Assembly: GCF_019720915.1 (NCBI RefSeq)
Contig: NZ_JAHKSI010000001.1
Coordinates: 1,302,001 to 1,366,000, forward strand
DNA length: 64,000 bases
Direction: 5' to 3'
Source of the DNA: Alkalihalobacillus sp. TS-13
GTDB lineage: Bacteria; Bacillota; Bacilli; Bacillales; Fictibacillaceae
The position numbers were made by a program, and so were the translations under genes. Under the pieces are notes generated by a model. The model was not told where the DNA came from. It saw nothing but the letters and a program-made list of their open reading frames with translations, and made no database searches. How positions within the stretch are numbered: the first letter of the stretch is position 1; each line of letters begins with the position of its first letter. Positions 35,147 through 44,633 of the stretch are shown here, in pieces.

Positions 35147-35794
35147 CTATACTTTTTCTATGCGCGATTTATTTTCTTTCTGAAACAAATAAGCCTCATC
35201 TAAACCGAGCACTGATAACTTATGGGGGTTCGCATAAACGGCAGTTCCTTCTGGTATCGCAATGATTGAAGTATCAAAGCAGTCAACGTATTCGTAGAGT
35301 TTCAGATCACTTTTCTCTTGATAGTGACACCAAACCGAATACCCATTAACAAGATTCAAACCATGAAGGTCGACCGTTTCTTTTTCATCCATGACTGTGA
35401 TTATTTTCCCTAAAATGTTCGCACCTGCACTTTGACCGTAAATTGTTCCTCCAGCTTCATGATAGTGAGTCAACACCTTATCAAAAGCTGTATCTTTAAA
35501 CTTTTTCAATATACACATGGGGTCACCGCCACTAATGTATACAGCTGAAAATTGCATGATATCATCAAACGTTTTCCCTCTGAGATCAGTCCACATCATG
35601 ATTTCACTCACTCCTAGTGGATCGAAAACACTTTTCACATAATCCAGACAACGATCATAGGGTCTGAACTCGGGATCACCTGCAAGAGGAATATCAAGCA
35701 GCGGTTTCTCAGGATCAATCTTTCGGATAAAATATTCGTTTACCTCACGTGTCAGTTCAGCATTTCCGCCACCGGAAAGGAATAATTCTCCCAT
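35147..35794 (-). CDS. Peptidase E-like protein (S51 family)
   Basis: A 215-residue class-I glutamine amidotransferase-like serine peptidase. It has LFLSGGGNAE at the start, AVYISGGDPM near 85 and the nucleophile elbow YGQSAGANIL (Ser near 122), as in dipeptidase E and YgaJ-like proteins. These cut Asp-X dipeptides or unknown small peptides. AAGGGGG precedes the ATG. It lies 12 bases after pheA and is probably co-transcribed. Confidence 0.85.
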   Translation of the reverse strand: MGELFLSGGGNAELTREVNEYFIRKIDPEKPLLDIPLAGDPEFRPYDRCLDYVKSVFDPLGVSEIMMWTDLRGKTFDDIMQFSAVYISGGDPMCILKKFKDTAFDKVLTHYHEAGGTIYGQSAGANILGKIITVMDEKETVDLHGLNLVNGYSVWCHYQEKSDLKLYEYVDCFDTSIIAIPEGTAVYANPHKLSVLGLDEAYLFQKENKSRIEKV

Positions 35795-35806
35795 AAAAAC
35801 CCCCTT

Positions 35807-36628
35807 CTAAAGTTTGGTCGTATTATAACTTCCGAGGATTTGAACTTGGTGCCCGTATGTTTCAAGGATCGTCATCGCTTTGATCATATCCGGATTATCT
35901 ACTCCCTTTTGTGTTTCGACAAAAAAGCGATAGGTTCCTAACTTCTTTTTGGTTGGACGAGATTCAATCCAAGAGAGATTGATTGATAATGATCCAAAAA
36001 CATTCAAAATCGTGACCAACACCCCAGGTCGTTCTTCGAAAGGAGTGATGACCAGCATCGCTTTTTCTGAAGAGGCAATTTCGTCAGGAGGGTTCGAAAC
36101 AACAACAAAACGGGTATGATTTTCCGTGAAATCTTGAATGTTTTCTTTGACTAACTCCAACCCGAAAGCTTTTGCTGACCATTCTGAGGCAATGGCTCCG
36201 AACTCCACCTTAGCTTCATCCCGGACAGCTTTTGCTGCAGCAGCGGTACTGTTGAAATGTCGACTGGATGCCCCTAAAGACTGAATGTAATCACGACATT
36301 GCGCTAAAGCAGGGGGAATCGACCAGACCTCTTGGATCTTATTGAGATCCGCTCCTTTCACACCTAGCAAGTGTAGAGCTACAGGAAGTATGACTTCCCC
36401 TTCTATGAAAAGGTCATTCATCAACAAGCCATCTATTGTAATATTGATCGTCCCTTCAATTGAATTTTCAATCGGGACAATTCCTTTTTCAACTTTCTTT
36501 TTTCGAATTGCATCCAATACATCTAAAATGGATTCACACATCAGACCATCCATTTGTTTAGATGAAAAATATCGAACAGCAGCTTCCTCTGAAAAAGTTC
36601 CTTTAGGTCCTAAATAGGCGACTTTCAT
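35807..36628 (-). CDS. pheA: Prephenate dehydratase
   Basis: A 273-residue enzyme that makes phenylpyruvate for phenylalanine. It begins KVAYLGPKGTFSEEAA, has GIVPIENSIEGTINITIDG (about 53-71) and NHTRFVVVS (about 170) in the catalytic domain, and ends in an ACT domain with the ESRPTKKKLGTYRFFVE motif that senses phenylalanine. The length is standard. Confidence 0.96.
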   Translation of the reverse strand: MKVAYLGPKGTFSEEAAVRYFSSKQMDGLMCESILDVLDAIRKKKVEKGIVPIENSIEGTINITIDGLLMNDLFIEGEVILPVALHLLGVKGADLNKIQEVWSIPPALAQCRDYIQSLGASSRHFNSTAAAAKAVRDEAKVEFGAIASEWSAKAFGLELVKENIQDFTENHTRFVVVSNPPDEIASSEKAMLVITPFEERPGVLVTILNVFGSLSINLSWIESRPTKKKLGTYRFFVETQKGVDNPDMIKAMTILETYGHQVQILGSYNTTKL

Positions 36629-36714
36629 TATGCGACTCCTTTAACAAATGATGATTAATTCCTATACTCTAGCCTAAATTCAAATGTAAATCAACTATAA
36701 CCTATAGCACCTTT

Positions 36715-36835
36715 TTCGTTTGCAAAATTTACTCCCTTTTTACGGGCAAACGAAAAGCGGAAGCGACCCGATCAGTCAAGTAGGTCATCTGACCATTAAA
36801 AGAAGGTCCCAAGTGATGACCGGAACCTTACTTGT
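36715..36835. repeat. Degenerate intergenic repeat with hairpin (copy F)
   Basis: TTTACTCCCTTTTTACGGGC recalls the left end of the MITE-like element. The following AAAGCGGAAGCGACCCGATC, and the inverted arms AAGTAGGTCATC and GATGACCGGAACCTTACTT, form a separate hairpin. No coding sequence is seen. Confidence 0.45.
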
Positions 36836-36841
36836 TGCTAT

Positions 36842-37534
36842 CTACTTAAGCTTTTGCTCGATTTCAGTATGTACAGATTCGATTTTCTCTGGAAGGACAA
36901 AGAGATATTCGATAAGACCTTCCAGGAGTTCCATCAACAAGACTGCAGTCTCATCATCGATTTCCCTTTCTAGTTCAAGCATTTCGTAAAAAGGACGATC
37001 CGGATGAACCAAATGGCTCAGTGATTGGATTGGTTTAGATAAATCGACATGCTTTGGTAATTGCTCGAATTGCTGAGAAAGGGACTGTTCTTTCGTTTTA
37101 TCTCCAAGATAGTTTTTGAGAACACTTTCAATCACTCGCTTTGACATGACTGCAGTTGCAGAATTGTCTTTCGACTGACTGACATTCAGGGCAGAAGTAT
37201 AGGATCTGATAAGATCTTTAGGGATGTTTTTGTTCCCTTGAATTTGATCCAAGCGACCTTGTGAAGCAATGGGGTCATAGATATAAATTTCAGCTTCCTG
37301 GATGGTCTGGTCTGAGCGGTCATCCAGCATGATGACAAACACGGATGGTTTCTTACATTCGGAACAAAGACCTTCTGCGAACAATCCAGTTTTCTTTACC
37401 TGATAATAATTTGCCTTCAAAGTAAAATTCCCTGTTTTCCCACACTTCGGACAATGGCTTTTAAGTGACTTGGCAACCTTTAAATAACCATACTGGGTAT
37501 AAGAAAGAATGGATGCTGGCAATATTTTTCTCAA
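36842..37534 (-). CDS. DUF4145 domain protein with N-terminal zinc ribbon
   Basis: A 230-residue protein. Two CxxC pairs (CPKCGKTG near 28 and CSECKKPS near 57) form a zinc ribbon, followed by a helical DUF4145 domain (IPKDLIRSYTSALNVSQSKD; VMSKRVIESVLKNYLG). DUF4145 is often attached to restriction and other defence enzymes but also occurs alone, as here. It is not near other defence genes. The role is unknown. Confidence 0.8.
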   Translation of the reverse strand: MRKILPASILSYTQYGYLKVAKSLKSHCPKCGKTGNFTLKANYYQVKKTGLFAEGLCSECKKPSVFVIMLDDRSDQTIQEAEIYIYDPIASQGRLDQIQGNKNIPKDLIRSYTSALNVSQSKDNSATAVMSKRVIESVLKNYLGDKTKEQSLSQQFEQLPKHVDLSKPIQSLSHLVHPDRPFYEMLELEREIDDETAVLLMELLEGLIEYLFVLPEKIESVHTEIEQKLK

Positions 37535-37829
37535 TTTGGACCTCCTTGTATGCTTAGACAGAATATGTAATGTCTTAACTTAGTTCGAGATATTGAGACA
37601 AAGTTCCTTTTAAAATTACAATAAAAAAATGAAATTGTTATCCTTTGAAACTATTTTCAGAATAAAAAGGCGCCTTCTATCTTTGAAGACGTCTTAGAAA
37701 TCCAGAAGGTTTTATTTATTCATGTATTAATACTACTACTTATACCCTGCTGATTTTTATTAGTTGAAAAATAATAAATAATAAACCCTAATACATTAAG
37801 TAAACCAAAAGCAATAACCCAAAGGACAT

Positions 37830-38267
37830 TCAACCGTTTTTGATGATATGCACCTTATGTTCATGGCACGCCAATGAAAAATGTACGCATTCTTTATCTG
37901 GCAGAACTGATTCCTTTTGTATAAAATCGAAATAATTCGATCGCTCATATATACGGAATGATTCACCCTGAAAAATTTCAGACTCATTCCAAACCGTATA
38001 ATCATCATAAATGATTGAATATGTAACATAATGTGAAAAATCGATCTATTAGGTGGTTACATTGCTGTCTGGATGTGGGAAAATTAGAAGATCAGTTATA
38101 TTATCACTCCCATTTACGATTATCCTTAGTCTCGCATAATCATCCAAGGATAATCCAGGTAGAGCCCATCTCGCTTTTAGTTCTTTTGATGGGTGGTTTA
38201 ACATTTCCTTAGCAGCTAAACTATTCCAGGAGTTACGATATCTATCTAAAAAACTGTCTGAAATCAT
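37830..38267 (-). pseudogene. Gene of unknown family broken by two consecutive stop codons
   Basis: The frame from ATG 38267 gives 72 residues (MISDSFLDRYRNSWNSLAAK...), then TAA and TAG in a row at 38046-38051. The same frame goes on open for another 71 residues (IDFSHYVTYSIIYDDYTVWN...) to TGA at 37830. The second half has normal amino-acid composition and no shift in frame. An intact protein would have about 145 residues. I do not recognise it. Confidence 0.6.
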
Positions 38268-38380
38268 TTAATAATTCATTTGGCACTTCCCCAACTCCTT
38301 CCATCATTCCTTATTACATCTTCTATAGTTCTACAGTAATCCCTTTAGTGGCATAAAAAATAGGACTGCTGTTTACAGTC

Positions 38381-38674
38381 CTAAATTAGTCCTTTTTTTG
38401 TAGCTGCGACCTCCTTTTTGGCATTCAATGATGCCTCTTTACTGACATCATCCGCTGCCTTTTTAATACTGATATATTGGTTTCTTCCATGGGTGTAGAA
38501 GTTCTCTTTCTTTTGATCATACTTCTCTTTAGAAAGTGTAGGTATGGAGATTCCTTTACGCTTGCTTTCTTTATTTATTGCGTAACTGATTCCACCAACA
38601 AAACCTGTAACGAAACAAGAACTGATAATCCCTAATAATTTCTTTTTATCTGAATTGTTCTTAATATTTTCCAT
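38381..38674 (-). CDS. YtxH-like small membrane-associated stress protein
   Basis: A 97-residue protein with one glycine-containing hydrophobic segment (LLGIISSCFVTGFVGGISYA, residues 13-32) followed by a long lysine-rich helix ending KKEVAATKKGLI. This is the layout of YtxH-type general stress proteins. Its ATG overlaps the stop of the upstream DUF948 gene by one base (TAATG), and it is the third gene of the operon. Confidence 0.65.
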   Translation of the reverse strand: MENIKNNSDKKKLLGIISSCFVTGFVGGISYAINKESKRKGISIPTLSKEKYDQKKENFYTHGRNQYISIKKAADDVSKEASLNAKKEVAATKKGLI

Positions 38675-39117
38675 TAGATTTGCTCCTCCTTTAAAAATTT
38701 TTTCGCCTTACGTTTCTGATTCCAGTAATATCCCAATGCAAGCGCACCATATATACCGCCCAAGTCGCGTTTATGGACGACATCCTTTCCTTCGGAGGTG
38801 TTTTTCTTCACTGTACTGGTGGCATCCACAAGTGATGATGATAACTTTCTAGACGTTTCTCCAATATCCCCGACCATATAAAACAAAGGGCTTAACGCTC
38901 TCAGTTTTTCATTTACATCCCCTAGCGTGTCATTGCTTTTATAGATAAGGTCTCCCGTTTGTTTCGTGATTTTATTCAAATGACCAGGTAATTGTTCGAC
39001 TGTTTGATCTACACCTTTTATAACAGTAGCTAAATTATTTAGTACACGTGCAAGAAAAATGGTCAATACTACAAATGCCAGGCTAATGATCAAAACGCCA
39101 ATTCCTACTAAATCCAT
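38674..39117 (-). CDS. DUF948 domain-containing membrane protein
   Basis: A 147-residue protein with an N-terminal membrane helix (LVGIGVLIISLAFVVLTIFL) and a long coiled region (TVIKGVDQTVEQLPGHLNKI). This matches the YtxG-type DUF948 family of general stress proteins. ATG 39117 has GAGGGAT upstream, and the upstream gene's stop lies at 39119-39121, almost touching. It ends in a basic tail. Confidence 0.8.
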   Translation of the reverse strand: MDLVGIGVLIISLAFVVLTIFLARVLNNLATVIKGVDQTVEQLPGHLNKITKQTGDLIYKSNDTLGDVNEKLRALSPLFYMVGDIGETSRKLSSSLVDATSTVKKNTSEGKDVVHKRDLGGIYGALALGYYWNQKRKAKKFLKEEQI

Positions 39118-39118
39118 A

Positions 39119-39529
39119 TCATCCCTCTTTTCTATTATTTTTTTCCTTATAAATTCGAAAAGCTGCATTTCCCCATTTAACAAGTTTTACAATTTGCTTG
39201 GATTGTCCATTAGCATGGGAAGAAAAATGATCTGCAGAGCGATTTATAGTTCGGTTCGCAAGTTCAAGGAGTCCACCTACATGCTGTAAAGTTTGTAATA
39301 ACCCAGATGTAGAATGAAGCTTGTGATGAATGTCATCGACGATATGACTTGTTTCCTTAACAAGATGCTTTGAACTGCCTGTTATTTCTTCCATTTGTCC
39401 TTCCAATTGATCTACTGAATGCTCGAGGCTATTAACAGCACCGTTGACACTGTTAAGTATTCGTACAAGATAAAATACAATCACAGCAAATGACACAGCG
39501 ATCAACAAAATCCCGATATAAACAAACAC
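39119..39529 (-). CDS. DUF948 domain-containing membrane protein
   Basis: The first gene of the three-gene stress operon, 136 residues. It has an N-terminal helix (FVYIGILLIAVSFAVIVFYL), then a heptad-like region (SVNGAVNSLEHSVDQLEGQM) and TSHIVDDIHHKLHSTSGLL. It is a paralogue of the next gene. A SigB-like promoter upstream supports a general stress role. AAGGAGGTGTGGTGATAG precedes the ATG. Confidence 0.8.
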   Translation of the reverse strand: MFVYIGILLIAVSFAVIVFYLVRILNSVNGAVNSLEHSVDQLEGQMEEITGSSKHLVKETSHIVDDIHHKLHSTSGLLQTLQHVGGLLELANRTINRSADHFSSHANGQSKQIVKLVKWGNAAFRIYKEKNNRKEG

Positions 39530-39555
39530 CTATCACCACACCTCCTTGAACCTCT

Positions 39556-39581
39556 TTACCCGATTCTTATACTAGAAAAAC
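39556..39581 (-). promoter_or_regulatory. SigB-type promoter of the DUF948 operon
   Basis: GTTTTT, 14 bases and GGGTAA on the minus strand fit the SigB consensus (GTTTAA N12-14 GGGTAT) with two mismatches. It lies about 30 bases upstream of the first gene, whose family is SigB-controlled in B. subtilis. Confidence 0.65.
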
Positions 39582-39662
39582 GTTTCTAATAATAAGATTA
39601 ACTCCCCCTTCTGAGGGGAAGGAGATAGAAACGGGAATATCTCAAATCAAGAGAGGTGGATC

Positions 39663-40517
39663 ATGAATATCAAATATTATGCAAAAGAAATTAGTGGAGA
39701 GTTTCAAAAAGATGATGTCCCACTATTAGCAGCAGCTCAGGCTTATCATTACTTGTTATCGATTGTGCCGATGTTGATCTTACTACTATCCATCGTACCA
39801 TATTTGAATATAAGTGGAGAAGAAGTCATGAATTACATGAGCAAAATATTACCAGACGAAACAACTTCCCTTTTTAAAGAGAATATTGTCAGTGTCGTCG
39901 AAACACCGAACGGAGGATTGCTTACTGTTGGTATCTTAGGAACAATCTGGTCTGCCTCCAACGGTATCAATGCATTTATAAAAGCTTCGAACAAAGCGTA
40001 TGATGTAGAGGAAAGCAGATCTTTCATCATAGTCAGGTTACTCTCGATTGCACTGACTTTCGGAATGATCATTGCATTCGTAGTCGCTCTAATCCTTCCT
40101 GTTTTCGGACAGGTCATTATAAAAATGGTGCATTCCTTCGTCCCAATGCCGGAACACATCAAGTTGTTATTGAACATTTTACGATGGATCATCAGTATCA
40201 TTGTCATCACAGGAGTTCTGATGGTCCTTTATCGATTCGCACCAGCTAAGAAATTACCTGTAAAAGAAATAATTCCTGGCGCTTGTCTAGCATCTATTCT
40301 GTGGTTGCTAATTTCACTCGCATTTTCGTTTTATGTCAGTAATTTCGGGAGCTATTCAGCAACATATGGAAGTTTAGGTGGAATCATCGTAATGATGATC
40401 TGGTTCTTTTTAACAGGATTGATTTTGATGGTAGGAGCAGAAATAAACGTGGTGAATCATAGAAGAAAAATTCAGGAGGGACCTTCGCAATCAGGTGAAA
40501 TGGAATTGACTCAATAA
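39663..40517 (+). CDS. YihY/UPF0761 family inner-membrane protein
   Basis: A 284-residue protein with about six membrane segments. It has the family's early AAAQAYHYLLSIVPMLILLL, GTIWSASNGINAFIKASNKAYDV (which exceeds the usual conservation) and the C-terminal SYSATYGSLGGIIVMMIWFF. This is the YihY (formerly RNase BN, BrkB-like) family; function unknown, perhaps transport. B. subtilis YfkH is of this type. AGAGAGGTGG precedes the ATG. Divergent from the stress operon. Confidence 0.88.
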   Translation: MNIKYYAKEISGEFQKDDVPLLAAAQAYHYLLSIVPMLILLLSIVPYLNISGEEVMNYMSKILPDETTSLFKENIVSVVETPNGGLLTVGILGTIWSASNGINAFIKASNKAYDVEESRSFIIVRLLSIALTFGMIIAFVVALILPVFGQVIIKMVHSFVPMPEHIKLLLNILRWIISIIVITGVLMVLYRFAPAKKLPVKEIIPGACLASILWLLISLAFSFYVSNFGSYSATYGSLGGIIVMMIWFFLTGLILMVGAEINVVNHRRKIQEGPSQSGEMELTQ

Positions 40518-40535
40518 AAATGAATTGAAAAATTA

Positions 40536-40561
40536 GAGGGATGGTTTCGTTGCCATCCCTC
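40536..40561 (+). terminator. Terminator after the YihY-family gene
   Basis: GAGGGATGG and CCATCCCTC form a strong stem with a TTTCGTTG loop. The following sequence, CTCATTCTGG, has no clear T-run, so it may be a weak terminator. Confidence 0.6.
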
Positions 40562-40651
40562 CTCATTCTGGACGGTTTTATAACGGTATTACGGAGCAAA
40601 AGAACATATTAAATTTTTTAATTTTCCATATAAAAGAGGCGTACCCTATCA

Positions 40652-40787
40652 TGAACAGCACCCTGTAAAGTAGACAGTTAAAATAATTAATACAACGTTA
40701 AGCGGCTTTAGCCCTGTACTCCATAGGACTAAGGCCGTTTCGTCCTTTTTGTAATCGTTCATAATTGTAACCCTTGTAATCAAGGGC
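40652..40787. mobile_element. Remnant of an IS3-family (IS150-type) element, 3' end
   Basis: TGAACAGCACCCTGTAAAGT on the plus strand is a typical terminal inverted repeat of IS150-group elements. The minus strand of 40698-40787 codes for the C-terminus of an IS3 transposase (NYERLQKGRNGLSPMEYRAK). The rest of the element is missing. Confidence 0.75.
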
Positions 40788-40850
40788 TAAGAAAGAGATC
40801 AGTACACCAAGAATTGTCCCGCTTAATAATGAAATCAGACCTTTCTTCAA
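40698..40850 (-). pseudogene. Chimeric ORF: start of a membrane protein fused to the end of an IS3 transposase
   Basis: TTG 40850 overlaps the stop of the upstream SGNH pseudogene (TTGA) and has GAGGGAGAT before it. The first 22 codons make a membrane helix (KKGLISLLSGTILGVLISFL); from about codon 23 the frame is the transposase C-terminus, ending at 40698. The original membrane protein gene was cut by IS insertion and later deletion. A 50-residue chimeric peptide could still be made. Confidence 0.6.
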
Positions 40851-41431
40851 CTATTATCTCCCTCCTCTAACTTGATTTCTTCAACCTTATTGATTATTAA
40901 ATCAGCCAAAATATTATAACCTTTTTCGCCAAAATGCAGCCCATCATTTTCTAATCCTTTCAGTATTTCTTGAAAATGATTCTGAGCAAGCATTTCAGTG
41001 AAAAAATCGATTCAGTAGCAACCATTCGTTTCAGCAACTTTTTTTACAATTGAAGCATACTCACTTAAGGTCTTATTATTCCTTACAAATTGCTGTTCTT
41101 CATCTACTGGAGAAGGAGAAATCAAAATGGTTTTTTTAGGGCTAATACTATGTACTATTTTAATCAAGTTATTTTCATAAGTCTCTAAGTCGATCATTTT
41201 ATGAAATGCAGCATCGTTAGCTCCAAAAAGAATGGTAACTAAATCAGGGGCATGATTTACCACATCTTTTTCAATTCTTTTTAAAGCATCAAAAGTGTTG
41301 TCACCTGCAACACCAGAATTAATTATTTCAAAATCATTTAATTTTGAAGAAAGCTTCGTAGTTAGAATTGGTTTAACATATCCTTCGTTTCTAGCAGTAA
41401 TGCTATCTCAAAAACATAGCAATTTATCCAT
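40847..41431 (-). pseudogene. SGNH/GDSL hydrolase with two in-frame TGA codons
   Basis: The reading frame from ATG 41431, with AGGAGGTCATA before it, spans 195 codons. The first TGA falls in the catalytic GDS motif (LLCF*DSIT, where Gly is expected) and the second after ETNGCY. Between and after them the frame is intact, with VTILFGANDAA (block III) and NDGLHFGEKGY (block V with the catalytic Asp-x-x-His). Two point mutations explain the loss. It is a second SGNH gene, not a copy of the one at 34313. Confidence 0.8.
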
Positions 41432-41542
41432 TATGACCTCCTGCTGAAAAAAAGGCTGTAAGTACTTGATATCCTGTTCTTTGGCACTGACCGGATGTGC
41501 AATGCTAACGCCTTTATATTTAACCGTAGCAAACTAACATTA

Positions 41543-42067
41543 TCACCCTAATATCTTCTCCATACGGATATCAGCCCACATTCTATCGTTCCAGTAGGTA
41601 AAATCTTGGATCCTACTGATTTCCTGATAGCCCATCTTTTGATAAAGCTTTTGGGCCTGTGTATTAAATTCGAACACGCCTAGTTCAATACGTTCAAGGT
41701 CTTGCAGCCTGATTTGTTCCTCTAAATACTTTATCGCTTGATACCCAACTCCCTTGCCACGGCCTTTTGGATCACCAATCGTTATCCCTATCCACGCAGT
41801 TCCCGGTACTTTTTTGAAGAGATGGCCGGGGTCGATCATGTAGTTCATTTCGCCAATCAACTGATCATCATAATAAATCAGATAGATGTGATGGTGTACC
41901 AATCGTTCTGTAAGATCTTTCATAGTCATCTTCCCTCTATACGCCAACTCTTCCTCGTTTTTGTTTGGTCGAGTCAATGGAATCAAAGTAGGATCGTTTT
42001 CCCATCGATTTAGCGTATCCACAAGGGATAACGTCGGTTCGGTTAGTTTAATAAAATGAATACTCAC
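41543..42067 (-). CDS. GNAT family N-acetyltransferase
   Basis: A 174-residue acetyltransferase with the acetyl-CoA loop IGDPKGRGKGVGYQAIKYL (about 95-113), then RIELGVFEFNTQAQKLYQKM and GYQEISR. Related in type to aminoglycoside or protein N-acetyltransferases of the YkwB/PaiA level; the substrate is unknown. GTG 42067 has GGGAGACC before it. It stands downstream of parC but is separated by a terminator. Confidence 0.87.
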   Translation of the reverse strand: MSIHFIKLTEPTLSLVDTLNRWENDPTLIPLTRPNKNEEELAYRGKMTMKDLTERLVHHHIYLIYYDDQLIGEMNYMIDPGHLFKKVPGTAWIGITIGDPKGRGKGVGYQAIKYLEEQIRLQDLERIELGVFEFNTQAQKLYQKMGYQEISRIQDFTYWNDRMWADIRMEKILG

Positions 42068-42140
42068 GGCGGTCTCCCTTCCAATCTATATAAAATCTCT
42101 TATTTCCAGTATAACGCATTGCCTAAAAACACATAAAAAA

Positions 42141-42186
42141 GAGACTGTCCCAAAAGAAAAGTGTTAAACACCTTTAGGACAGTCCT
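42141..42186 (-). terminator. Terminator of the parE-parC operon (GGACTGTCC-type repeat)
   Basis: GAGACTGTCC and GGACAGTCC pair around a short inner hairpin (AGTGTTAAACACCT), with A's on the left giving a minus-strand T-run. Nearly the same sequence follows the gene at 12771. Confidence 0.85.
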
Positions 42187-42197
42187 TTTGTTTTGGA

Positions 42198-44630
42198 TCA
42201 TTCTTCTTCTTTTTTCCGTTTCCAGGCGTCTACAATTGGTCCTTCTGTTGTTACGTCTATGATGAATGACCCATTATTGTACCGATCTGCTGGACGAAGA
42301 TGCGTCGGATCAATGACTTCTTCTTTTCCTTTTTCGGCCTCGATCCAGACGAGGGACTCTTCATTTAAAGGTATTGCTTTCACGATTCGATGCGGGTTCG
42401 ATTTGAGTTCACGCAGCATGACAACGCCACGTTTCGCTCTGGATGTCCGTTCAAATTCATTTTCCAATCGCATTTTCTTCACAGCACCACGATTCGTGAC
42501 GACGACAACTTCTGTGCGTTCGTCCTTATCTTTAACAAATCCGCTGACAACTTGATCATCGTCCTTCAGGTTAATCGCTTTGACACCGGCAGCGCGCTGG
42601 CCGACCACACTTACTTCTTCTTCCTCATACCAGAGGCCATATCCCTTGTGCGTCGCAATGAAAATTTCTTTTTTACCATCCGTGACAAAAACATCAACGA
42701 GTTCATCTTCTTTTTTCAATTTCAGGGCCATCAGTGGTTTCGAATAACGTTGTGCCTTATAATTCGAAAGTTCTGTCCGCTTGACCATTCCATTTTTCGT
42801 AAAGAACAACAGATACTCATCTGCCTTGAATTCCTCTACGACCATTGCATCCACCACTGTTTCATCACGATCGATCGAGACGATGTTGGTGACGTGCTGC
42901 CCAGCATCCTTCCAGCGGATATCCGGTAATTCATGGACTGGTATGTGGAGATAGTTCCCTTTATTCGTGAAAACGAGCATCGTATTGGTGGTATTTCCAT
43001 TGAAAATTTTCAAGACACGATCGGTATCCTTCATGCCAGGTGGTTCCCCATTCGATGCGGAATAGGAACGAGGGCTTGTTCGCTTCACATAACCTTCCCT
43101 CGTCACAGAGATGACGACATCTTCAGAAGGAATCATCACTTCCAGGTTTATCTTGATTTCCTGAATCTCTGCTTCAATGACAGAACGACGGTTATCAGCG
43201 TAGGTTTTCTTCACCCGCGCCAATTCTTTTTTGATGACAGATAGCAATTTACGTTCGCTATTCAGAATTGCAAGTAGTTCTTTGATTTGCTTCTCAAGTT
43301 CTTCTGCTTCTTTTTCCAGTGTCTTGATATCGGTATTTGTCAATCGATAAAGCTGTAAGGTAACGATCGCTTCAGCTTGAGCTTCCGTAAATGCATATTG
43401 ATCGATCAAATTATTCTTCGCGTCTTTTTTATCTTTAGATGCTCGGATTGTCGCAATCACTTCATCTAAAATCGAAATCGCCTTGATCAATCCTTCAACG
43501 ACATGTTGACGATCCTGGGCTTTTTTCAATTCATATTTGGAGCGGTTCGTCACCACTTCCCGCTGATGCTGGATATAGGCATCGATCAGCTTTTTGAGTC
43601 CCATCAATTGCGGTGTGCGGTTATGGATCGCGACCATATTGAAGTTATAGGAAATTTGCAGGTCGGTATTCTTGAATAGATAATTCAAGACACCCTGTGA
43701 ATCTGCTTCTTTTTTCAATTCGATTACGATTCGCAGCCCAGTCCGGTCCGTTTCATCTCGAACTTCCGAAATGCCATCGACTTTTTTATCGATGCGAAGC
43801 TCATCCATCCGTTTCACGAGATTCGCTTTATTCACCTCATAGGGTATTTCTGTTATGACGATTTGTTGACGGCCGCCGCGTTGATCCTCGATTTCAGTCT
43901 TCGCACGGATGACGATTTTCCCTTTACCGGTTTCATACGCTTGCTTGATGCCATCGACACCTTGGATGATACCACCAGTCGGGAAGTCTGGTCCTTTGAT
44001 TACGGTCATCAGCTCATCGACTGTACTCTCCGGCTTATCGATTTGCATTGTAACGGCATCGATCACTTCTCCAAGATGATGAGGCGGGATTTCCGTTGCA
44101 TACCCTGAGGAGATCCCCGTTGAACCGTTGACAAGCAAACTCGGGAACAATGCTGGAAGGACGACTGGTTCTTCCTGCGTATCATCGAAGTTCGGTGTGA
44201 AGTCGACGGTTTTTTTATCGATATCACGGAGCAATTCTGAAGCGATCGGAGAAAGCCGTGCCTCTGTATAACGCATTGCAGCAGGCGGGTCCCCGTCGAT
44301 GCTTCCGTTGTTTCCGTGCATTTCTACGAGTACATTCCGCACTTTCCAATCCTGACTCAGACGTACCATCGCGTCATAGACGGATGTGTCACCGTGCGGA
44401 TGGTAATTACCGATCACATTACCCACGGTTTTCGCTGATTTACGAAACGGTTTGTCAGACACGTTTCCATCCTGATACATCGCATACAGGATCCGCCGTT
44501 GTACAGGCTTCAATCCATCGCGTGCATCGGGTAAAGCACGTTCTTGAATGATGTATTTACTATATCGGCCGAAACGATCGCCGATGATATCTTCCAATGG
44601 TAAATCTAAATATTTCTCTGCATTCGTCAA
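42198..44630 (-). CDS. parC: DNA topoisomerase IV subunit A
   Basis: An 810-residue type II topoisomerase subunit that unlinks daughter chromosomes. The DNA-cleaving Tyr is in [10 protein letters not shown] (about 120) and the quinolone region reads [13 protein letters not shown] (Thr where many species have Ser). A long coiled region follows, then the C-terminal beta-pinwheel with repeats such as [12 protein letters not shown] and [19 protein letters not shown]. It starts 3 bases after parE ends. Length matches B. subtilis ParC (806). Confidence 0.97.
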   Translation of the reverse strand: MTNAEKYLDLPLEDIIGDRFGRYSKYIIQERALPDARDGLKPVQRRILYAMYQDGNVSDKPFRKSAKTVGNVIGNYHPHGDTSVYDAMVRLSQDWKVRNVLVEMHGNNGSIDGDPPAAMRYTEARLSPIASELLRDIDKKTVDFTPNFDDTQEEPVVLPALFPSLLVNGSTGISSGYATEIPPHHLGEVIDAVTMQIDKPESTVDELMTVIKGPDFPTGGIIQGVDGIKQAYETGKGKIVIRAKTEIEDQRGGRQQIVITEIPYEVNKANLVKRMDELRIDKKVDGISEVRDETDRTGLRIVIELKKEADSQGVLNYLFKNTDLQISYNFNMVAIHNRTPQLMGLKKLIDAYIQHQREVVTNRSKYELKKAQDRQHVVEGLIKAISILDEVIATIRASKDKKDAKNNLIDQYAFTEAQAEAIVTLQLYRLTNTDIKTLEKEAEELEKQIKELLAILNSERKLLSVIKKELARVKKTYADNRRSVIEAEIQEIKINLEVMIPSEDVVISVTREGYVKRTSPRSYSASNGEPPGMKDTDRVLKIFNGNTTNTMLVFTNKGNYLHIPVHELPDIRWKDAGQHVTNIVSIDRDETVVDAMVVEEFKADEYLLFFTKNGMVKRTELSNYKAQRYSKPLMALKLKKEDELVDVFVTDGKKEIFIATHKGYGLWYEEEEVSVVGQRAAGVKAINLKDDDQVVSGFVKDKDERTEVVVVTNRGAVKKMRLENEFERTSRAKRGVVMLRELKSNPHRIVKAIPLNEESLVWIEAEKGKEEVIDPTHLRPADRYNNGSFIIDVTTEGPIVDAWKRKKEEE

Positions 44631-44633
44631 AAC

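Noticed and set aside
36842-37534. Defence system based on the DUF4145 domain
   Set aside because: No restriction, helicase or nuclease partner gene lies next to it.
37796-38029. 77-residue minus-strand ORF after the double-stop pseudogene
   Set aside because: It is a different frame of the same DNA; the frame continuous with the upstream gene (ending at 37830) has the more natural composition.
42390-42929. 179-residue plus-strand ORF opposite parC
   Set aside because: Antisense to the strongly conserved parC with no start signal.
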